Source: Acholeplasmataceae bacterium
GTDB lineage: Bacteria; Bacillota; Negativicutes; Acidaminococcales; Acidaminococcaceae
NCBI GenBank assembly: GCA_012744295.1
Contig: JAAYIB010000054.1
Span: 1 to 17,771 of the forward strand
Length of the DNA stretch: 17,771 bases
Reading direction: 5' to 3'
The notes beneath the pieces are model-generated. The model did not search any database and was not told the DNA's origin. It saw only the letters and a list, made by a program, of their open reading frames with translations. The position numbers and the translations under genes were made by a program. Positions 12,652-17,771 of the stretch are shown piece after piece (position 1 is the stretch's first letter; the number at the start of each line of letters is the position of its first letter).

Positions 12652-14467
12652 ACAGTAAAGATTCAAGCTCTGAGAGCTTTTCGTTAAATTTTTTCATTAA
12701 AGCCTTTAGCGGTTCCGGCGAGTTCAGGTCAACACCGGCAGAACGCAAAAGGTTCAAAGAATAGTCTGAACCGCCGGAAGATAGGAACCGCAGGTAATTT
12801 TCACGCGCCCCAGGGCTTTCTTGGAGGATTGATTCGGCGAAGCATGTTGCCGCTGCATAGCCCGTCGCGTATTTGTAAACGTAAAAGGGACGGTAAAAAT
12901 GAGGAATCCGTGACCATTCCGCAGCTAATTCCTCGTCAAGAGCGAAATCAACTCCGTAATATTTTCGATTAAGCTCAAGCCAGAGGTTTTCAAGATTTTG
13001 AGCTGTCAAAGTTCTGCCTTCGTTAATTTCACCATGAATAAAGGCTTCAAACTCGGAAAATTGTACTTGACGAAATACTGTCGTCCTGACAGCCTCCAAA
13101 AATTGACAAAGCAAAAAAATTCTCTGCGTTCCTTCCGACTGTTTCAGCATATGTTCCAAAAGAAAAATTTCGTTGGTGGTGGAGGCTACCTCGGCGCAAA
13201 AAATTGTATAGTCGGAATTTACATATGTTTGTTGGTTTGAGCTGAGATAACTGTGCAAAGCGTGTCCCATTTCGTGAGCTATGGTTGAAACGCTGTTATA
13301 CCTTGGCTGATAGTTCAGCAAAACGAAGGGATGGACTCCATAAAGCCCCCATGAATAAGCACCGGATTGTTTGCCGCGGTTTTCATAAACATCCAGCCAA
13401 CGTGAAGCAAATGCCTTTTCAAGAATTGCTCCATAGTCTTCTCCCAGAGGCTTGAGACAATCCTTTATGATGCTGCAGGCTTCAGGGAAGGAGTACGCAA
13501 AAGCTTCGGCATCTGTTGTTGCAAGCGGGGCATAAATGTCATAAGGGTGCAGCTTGGATAAATTTAAAGTTTTCTTTTTTAAACTGATGTAATTGTGCAA
13601 GGGTTTCAAATTGTCATTTACACATGATAATAAATTTTCAAATACCGAGGCGGGTATATTGTCCTCTGCCAGACTTGCCGTCAAGGTGTCTTTGAAGTTG
13701 CGGGTCTGCGCGTAAAAAGCAGCTGTTCTACAGTTACCTGCCAGGGATGAGGCAAATGTATTACGAAAAGACTTGTATGTATCCATAAGATTTTTGAAGG
13801 TATTTTTACGCAATACACGGTCTTTGGAAGTCATATTTAATAAATAACTGCCTTCGCTGACCAAAACAGAGCTGCCTTCAGCATCGAGGGCGGGAGGAAA
13901 GGACATGTCCGCACCTGTAAGCACTCTGAAGATGTTCTCGGCTGAAGCTGTGGCCAGCCTGCTTTTGGCGAGGAGTTCTTCCTCATTTTTGCTTAAAACA
14001 TGCAAAGACATACGAAGCAAGTTATCAAGGTAGTGCGCATACTCTTTAAAGCCGTCATCTTGTGCCGTAAATTCTTTTAACAAGTGGGTCGGCAAGCCGA
14101 GAATTTCAGGTTCGACAAAGGCAACGGCGTTGTTACACTCAGCAACGAGCGCCTCTGCCTGCCCAACTAATGCCTGATAGGCCTGGTTCCCGGTGTCGGT
14201 GTCTCGAGAGAGACGTGCATAAGCATAAATTCTTTCCGCAGCAAGCGCTAAACTATCCCTTGCCGCTAAGCAGGCACGCAGGTTTTCAGCTGAATTCAGC
14301 GTATTCCTAAAAGCCGAAAAAGACATGACGTCATCTTTAAGCCTTGAACAGGCACGGGACCAGGAAGCATCGTTGGGAAAAATGTCCTGAACCTGCCACT
14401 GAAACAAAACCGGCACGTCTTTGCGCTCTATATTCGAGCCATATTTTAATATAACCTCGTTTGACAT
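12650..14467 (-). CDS. pepF: Oligoendopeptidase F
   Basis: PepF is a cytoplasmic M3B zinc peptidase that cuts oligopeptides. The 605-residue protein is full length. The zinc site is TIAHEMGHALHS, with His398, Glu399 and His402, and the third ligand is probably Glu426 in FCAEVASTTNEIF. The N-terminal segment (QWQVQDIFPNDASW) and the C-terminal FYVYKYATGYAAA are also family features. GGAGTG nine bases upstream supports the ATG. It is a single gene, convergent with thrC and divergent from the radical SAM pair. Confidence 0.97.
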   Translation of the reverse strand: MSNEVILKYGSNIERKDVPVLFQWQVQDIFPNDASWSRACSRLKDDVMSFSAFRNTLNSAENLRACLAARDSLALAAERIYAYARLSRDTDTGNQAYQALVGQAEALVAECNNAVAFVEPEILGLPTHLLKEFTAQDDGFKEYAHYLDNLLRMSLHVLSKNEEELLAKSRLATASAENIFRVLTGADMSFPPALDAEGSSVLVSEGSYLLNMTSKDRVLRKNTFKNLMDTYKSFRNTFASSLAGNCRTAAFYAQTRNFKDTLTASLAEDNIPASVFENLLSCVNDNLKPLHNYISLKKKTLNLSKLHPYDIYAPLATTDAEAFAYSFPEACSIIKDCLKPLGEDYGAILEKAFASRWLDVYENRGKQSGAYSWGLYGVHPFVLLNYQPRYNSVSTIAHEMGHALHSYLSSNQQTYVNSDYTIFCAEVASTTNEIFLLEHMLKQSEGTQRIFLLCQFLEAVRTTVFRQVQFSEFEAFIHGEINEGRTLTAQNLENLWLELNRKYYGVDFALDEELAAEWSRIPHFYRPFYVYKYATGYAAATCFAESILQESPGARENYLRFLSSGGSDYSLNLLRSAGVDLNSPEPLKALMKKFNEKLSELESLL

Positions 14468-14481
14468 TATCTAAACACTCC

Positions 14482-14517
14482 TTGCAAAAATTTTGTCTGA
14501 ATACTATTATTATAGCA
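14482..14517. promoter_or_regulatory. Overlapping divergent promoters, pepF and radical SAM genes
   Basis: On the minus strand TATAAT (14514-14509) is preceded by TGC, giving the extended -10 TGCTATAAT for pepF, with no good -35. On the plus strand TTGCAA (14482-14487), a 17-base spacer and TATTAT (14505-14510) form a candidate promoter for the radical SAM genes. The two -10 elements overlap by two bases. A small stem CTGGGT/ACCCAG lies nearby at 14528-14544. Confidence 0.55.
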
Positions 14518-14572
14518 CAGCTAACTTCTGGGTTTTCGACCCAGTTGATGTAACCGGCAGAAAGGTTGTAAA

Positions 14573-16309
14573 ATGAAGACTGTCTTGATAGCTCTTAACA
14601 GCAAGTATATTCATACGGCTCTCGGCATTCGCTCCATTAGCGTCTATTGCAGGGAAAAAGGATTTGAAGTTGACTTTGCGGAAAAAACTATACAAACGCC
14701 AATCTTGAAGGTTTTATCTGACGTTATGGAAGAAGAGCCTGATGTTGTTGGAATTGACGTGCATATCTGGAACAAAGACTATGCATTTTCTCTGGCGAAC
14801 CTGATACGCAAGGTAAGACCACAAACAATAGTCGTTTTAGGCGGCCCCGAGGTTTCTTTTTCTGCAAATGAAGCTTTTTGTGAATGCGGCGCAGCGGATT
14901 ACATCGTAGAGGGGGAAGGTGAGGAAGCCTTCGCTTCATTCCTTGCCGGGTTCACGATAACTGAAGACGAATGTGTGAAGCATGTAGCTCGACGCTCAAA
15001 GCAAGCTTCGGAAGGAAGAAATTTAAAGCCTGCAATAGTAAACGACATTTCCTGTCTGCCTTTTCCATATCCTGATCTTGACCGCGTAAAAGAGGAACAA
15101 AAGATAGTTTACTACGAATGTACGAGAGGCTGCCCCTTCAATTGTTCCTACTGCCTGTCGGGAATTGGGCACATTGTTAGAAAAAAACCTTTGGCGAAGG
15201 TTTTTGCAGAACTATCGCTTCTTATTGAAGCAGGAATTCCTTTGGTAAAGTTTGTTGATCGAACTTATAACCTTGACGAAGCGTATTTTCTGCCAATTAT
15301 GGAATTCTTGGCTGAAAGAGGGAAAAATTCTGTTTTTCATTTTGAAATCAAAGCCGATTTATTGTCTCCTGCAGTCCTTGAGTTTTTAAAAACAGTTCCA
15401 AAGGGCAGATTCCAGTTTGAGATTGGCGTGCAAACGACAAACCAAGCTACGTGCGAGGCAATTGGAAGGCACGACGATTGGAGACTTCTGGAGAAAAATG
15501 TTCATGCGTTGTTGTCCTTTGGCAACATAAACCTTCATTTGGACTTGATTGCGGGTTTGCCCTACGAAGAGCTGGATAGTTTTAAGAAATCCTTTAACGA
15601 TGTTTACAGCTTAAATCCACACATGCTCCAGCTGGGGTTTTTAAAGGTTTTGAATGGTTCGAGAATATATGGCCAAAGAGACGATTATGGCATTGTACAT
15701 ATGGATGAGGCTCCGTATGAGGTATTGTACACGAAAAACATGAGTTATAAGGAAATCTTCTTCTTGAAAAAACTTGAGGATTTGTTTGACCATACCTACA
15801 ACAGCGGTAAATTCAAGCATGCCCTTGCCTGCCTGGTTCGCCTTGTCGGGCGCGGCAGCGCCTTTCTTTTCTACGAACACCTCACTTGTTGGTGGCCTTC
15901 ACGGGGACTTTTTGATCGTGACCATAACCAACGAAATATTTACCTATATCTCAAGGAGTATGCAGCAGAAAACCTCTCCGCTGAGTTTGAAGAAGTGGTT
16001 GAGGCTTTGCGTTTCGATATTTTTCTTTACAATCCCGGCTGGCGGCCTGAAAGCTTTGAGTGGCACGCAGACGCATTCAAGGCTTTGCTGCTTGACTTTT
16101 GGAGGAATGACGAGCTTGTGAGAAAATACGTGCCCGAATACAACTTTGCTACATGGCGCAAGATTCGTAAATATTATTCAATAGAAAGATTTAGCCGTCA
16201 CCCCGTTACGGGCGTCGCTTATGAATTTTTGGCGTTGACAAACTATGCGGAGGACGAGCCTTCTTACATTGAATTAGAAAAAGAGGATTTCTATGCAAAT
16301 AAGGTATAA
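14573..16309 (+). CDS. B12-binding-type radical SAM protein, DUF4080 family
   Basis: The 578-residue protein has an N-terminal Rossmann-like cobalamin-binding-type domain (MKTVLIALNSKYIHTALGI, then GIDVHIWN and VVLGGPEVSF to about residue 130). A radical SAM domain follows, with the cluster cysteines Cys187, Cys191 and Cys194 in CPFNCSYC. The C-terminal quarter resembles DUF4080. The classical cobalamin DxHxxG motif is not at its usual place, so whether it binds cobalamin is open. Related proteins include methyltransferases and ring-forming enzymes, and I cannot name the substrate. AAAGG at 14561-14565 supports the ATG. The next gene overlaps its end. Confidence 0.88.
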   Translation: MKTVLIALNSKYIHTALGIRSISVYCREKGFEVDFAEKTIQTPILKVLSDVMEEEPDVVGIDVHIWNKDYAFSLANLIRKVRPQTIVVLGGPEVSFSANEAFCECGAADYIVEGEGEEAFASFLAGFTITEDECVKHVARRSKQASEGRNLKPAIVNDISCLPFPYPDLDRVKEEQKIVYYECTRGCPFNCSYCLSGIGHIVRKKPLAKVFAELSLLIEAGIPLVKFVDRTYNLDEAYFLPIMEFLAERGKNSVFHFEIKADLLSPAVLEFLKTVPKGRFQFEIGVQTTNQATCEAIGRHDDWRLLEKNVHALLSFGNINLHLDLIAGLPYEELDSFKKSFNDVYSLNPHMLQLGFLKVLNGSRIYGQRDDYGIVHMDEAPYEVLYTKNMSYKEIFFLKKLEDLFDHTYNSGKFKHALACLVRLVGRGSAFLFYEHLTCWWPSRGLFDRDHNQRNIYLYLKEYAAENLSAEFEEVVEALRFDIFLYNPGWRPESFEWHADAFKALLLDFWRNDELVRKYVPEYNFATWRKIRKYYSIERFSRHPVTGVAYEFLALTNYAEDEPSYIELEKEDFYANKV

Positions 16310-17240
16310 CAATTATTCTGACTTTCTTAAACAGAGATACGGTATCAAGGTTTACAAGCTTCCGATCGCCATACCGGTAACTTGTCCGAATCGCGATGGT
16401 ATCTGCGGAAAAGCCGGCTGCACGTTCTGCGGTGACATTGGCGCCGGCTATCAGCACATTTCGGCTGAAATTGGCGTAAAAGAACAGCTGGACATGCATC
16501 GCGGCCATATTATGGACAAATATAAAGCGCAAAAATTTATTGCTTACTTTCAAAATAATACAAATACGTATCTTGAACTTGAAAGCTTGATGACGTATGT
16601 GCGTGAGGCCTGCGAGAAGGATGTTGTGAGGATTGCCCTGGCTACAAGACCTGACTGCGTCAGTGATGAATACCTGATGCGCCTGGCGGAATTAAAACTG
16701 GAAACCGGGGTTGACATAAGCATAGAGCTGGGGTTGCAGACGGCCAACTACCATGCCTTACAATGCATCAACAGGGGGCATTCGCTTGCGGAATACCTTG
16801 ATGCTATGCAGCGTATCAACAGGGTGGGCTTGGAAAGTTGTACGCATGTCATTTTGAATTTGCCGGGGAGCGACAGGTTGGATGTAATAGAAACCGCTAA
16901 GATTCTATCCGTTATGAAGACAACCGAGGCAAAGCTGCATGCGCTGTACATTATAAAAGATACTCCTATGGCAAAGGACTATCTTGCCGGTCAAATCAAT
17001 TTGATAAGTTTGGAAGAGTACATCGAAAGGGTAGTGCTTTTTCTCGAGTATCTGGATAAAGGAATTGTTTTGCAAAGGCTTATCGGCCGGGCGCCAGAAA
17101 GCCATACCGAATTTAGCAACTGGGGGCGTAAATGGTGGGAAATAAAGGCAAGAATTGAAGATGTTCTTGCCGAAAGAGGCACATATCAAGGCCGCCTTTG
17201 TGATTATATCGACGGGAAAGCTCTAAATAAATTCAAATAA
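16293..17240 (+). CDS. TIGR01212 family radical SAM protein (YhcC-like)
   Basis: The 315-residue protein has the atypical cluster segment CPNRDGICGKAGCTFCG near residues 31-47, with Cys31, Cys43 and Cys46 as the likely ligands and an extra Cys38. Next come ALATRPDCVSDEYL and ELGLQTANYHALQCINRGH, hallmarks of the YhcC group, and a C-terminal RLIGRAPESH. No reaction is established for the family. The start overlaps the previous gene by 17 bases, with AGAGGA just upstream, so the two are translationally coupled. No terminator is visible after it, and transcription may run into the rrn promoter region. Confidence 0.92.
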   Translation: MQIRYNNYSDFLKQRYGIKVYKLPIAIPVTCPNRDGICGKAGCTFCGDIGAGYQHISAEIGVKEQLDMHRGHIMDKYKAQKFIAYFQNNTNTYLELESLMTYVREACEKDVVRIALATRPDCVSDEYLMRLAELKLETGVDISIELGLQTANYHALQCINRGHSLAEYLDAMQRINRVGLESCTHVILNLPGSDRLDVIETAKILSVMKTTEAKLHALYIIKDTPMAKDYLAGQINLISLEEYIERVVLFLEYLDKGIVLQRLIGRAPESHTEFSNWGRKWWEIKARIEDVLAERGTYQGRLCDYIDGKALNKFK

Positions 17241-17263
17241 ACACTGATACAAAGCCTTTTTTC

Positions 17264-17291
17264 TTGACAACGTTGCCTGGCGTTCAATGAT
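17264..17291 (+). promoter_or_regulatory. Candidate rrn promoter P1
   Basis: TTGACA at 17264-17269 is a perfect -35. The -10 is poor: AATGAT (17286-17291) at a 16-base spacing, or GATAAA (17289-17294) at 19. Activity is uncertain. Confidence 0.4.
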
Positions 17292-17320
17292 AAAACAGTC
17301 AAAAACATTGCAAATAGGGC

Positions 17321-17349
17321 TTGCATGAAGTAGTGCTTCGTGCTAATAT
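17321..17349 (+). promoter_or_regulatory. Candidate rrn promoter P2
   Basis: TTGCAT (17321-17326), a 17-base spacer and TAATAT (17344-17349) preceded by TGC form an extended -10 promoter upstream of the 16S gene. An imperfect stem, GCATGAAG with CTTCGTGC (17323-17343), covers the spacer. Confidence 0.55.
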
Positions 17350-17414
17350 ATAAGAGCACCCTCGAGAGAGACAGGTCGCCAGGGAAAAAGTAAAAAGTAT
17401 TTCTGAAATAAGTG

Positions 17415-17443
17415 TTGACACTGGTATCTTGAAGTGGTATTAT
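17415..17443 (+). promoter_or_regulatory. Strong rrn promoter P3
   Basis: A perfect -35 TTGACA (17415-17420), a 17-base spacer and TATTAT (17438-17443), with TGG just before it, form the best promoter of the rrn region. The predicted start is near 17450, about 160 bases before the mature 16S. Confidence 0.85.
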
Positions 17444-17449
17444 GTACAA

Positions 17450-17612
17450 GTCGCCGTTACGACGGCAACGCAGGAACCTTGAAAACTGAACAAAACCAAA
17501 AACGAATGTGCGGGTCGAAGCGCAAGCTTTGACCGAGTCAATTAATTTCGAGAAATCGAAAAAAACAAGTCAGTATTTTAAGAGAGCCAATTTGGCTTTC
17601 CAGAATAAAATT
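17450..17612 (+). other. rRNA precursor leader with boxA-like sequence and hairpins
   Basis: The leader has GCCGT/ACGGC around TACG (17453-17466). AACCTTGAAAACTGAACA (17475-17492) resembles the boxA-type antitermination sequence found in Bacillota rRNA operons. GGTCGAAGC/GCTTTGACC closes a GNRA-type GCAA loop (17513-17534). GAGAGCCAA/TTGGCTTTC (about 17582-17600) probably belongs to the 16S processing stem. The functions are assigned by analogy. Confidence 0.65.
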
Positions 17613-17771
17613 ATTTTGGAGAGTTTGCTCCTGGCTCAGGACGAACGCTGGCGGCGTGCTTAACACATGCAAGTCGAACGGACGATCGTTTCGGAAGTTG
17701 TCGGACGGAAGAGATGAAAGTTAGTGGCGGACGGGTGAGTAACGCGGGGATAACCTGGCCTTCATATTGGG
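17613..17771 (+). rRNA. rrs: 16S ribosomal RNA, 5' part
   Basis: The sequence from about 17613 matches the 5' end of bacterial 16S rRNA: AGAGTTTG at 17620-17627, CTGGCTCAGGACGAACGCTG, GGCGTGCTTAACACATGCAA, GTCGAACGG and GGCGGACGGGTGAGTAACGC. GACGAACGCTGGCGGCGTGC is typical of Bacillota. The gene runs past the window end, so only about 160 bases are seen. The mature 5' end is placed by analogy with Escherichia coli. The 27F primer region has one change (GATC to GCTC). The V1 helix sequence is not one I can place to a genus. Confidence 0.97.

Noticed and set aside
17276..17383. Distant inverted repeat CCTGGCG and CGCCAGG flanking rrn P2
   Set aside because: Only seven bases, about 95 bases apart, with no other support. 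Likely chance.
1..17771. Search for CRISPR arrays, transposases, prophage or defence genes
   Set aside because: No repeat-spacer pattern, transposase motif, integrase or defence domain was seen. Nearly all coding space is conserved housekeeping genes.

Overview
This window looks like an ordinary chromosomal stretch from a Bacillota (Firmicutes) bacterium of moderate GC content. The evidence is the gene order rpsP–khpA–ylqD–rimM–trmD–rplS–lepB–rbgA–rnhB–yraN–comM, strong purine-rich ribosome binding sites, several TTG starts, and a rrn leader with a Bacillota-type boxA-like sequence. The visible start of the 16S gene would fit Negativicutes or a related clade, but only about 160 bases are present, so I hold that placement loosely.

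Layout. Bases 70-2831 are a tight plus-strand translation and RNA-maturation operon: ribosomal protein S16, the small KH-domain RNA chaperone KhpA, YlqD, RimM, TrmD and a second SPOUT-type methyltransferase overlapping trmD. rplS follows with its own promoter, a structured leader and a terminator. Next come lepB and rbgA, a terminator whose loop is the rbgA stop codon, and then rnhB, yraN and a ComM/YifB ATPase. At 7553-7599 a perfect 47-base palindrome separates comM from a convergent orphan gene on the minus strand. That orphan has its own promoter and a 10-bp inverted repeat upstream. A gap of about 250 bases without a recognisable gene follows. Then come nadE (minus), ybaK and thrC (plus), a second bidirectional terminator, pepF (minus), and two translationally overlapping radical SAM genes (plus). 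The window ends with a rrn promoter region (three candidate promoters), an rRNA leader and the first about 160 bases of a 16S rRNA gene.

How the genes work together. The left half concerns ribosome assembly and tRNA maturation (S16, L19, RimM, RbgA, TrmD, KhpA), with protein export (LepB) and DNA upkeep (RnhB, YraN, ComM) attached. The right half is a set of separate housekeeping units: NAD synthesis, tRNA proofreading, threonine synthesis and peptide degradation. The two radical SAM proteins have no established role.

I see no insertion sequence, prophage, CRISPR array or defence system. The features most worth a second look are small: symmetric overlapping divergent promoters, the orphan transcription unit with its operator-like repeat, stop codons built into terminators, and a base change in the 27F primer site of the 16S gene.
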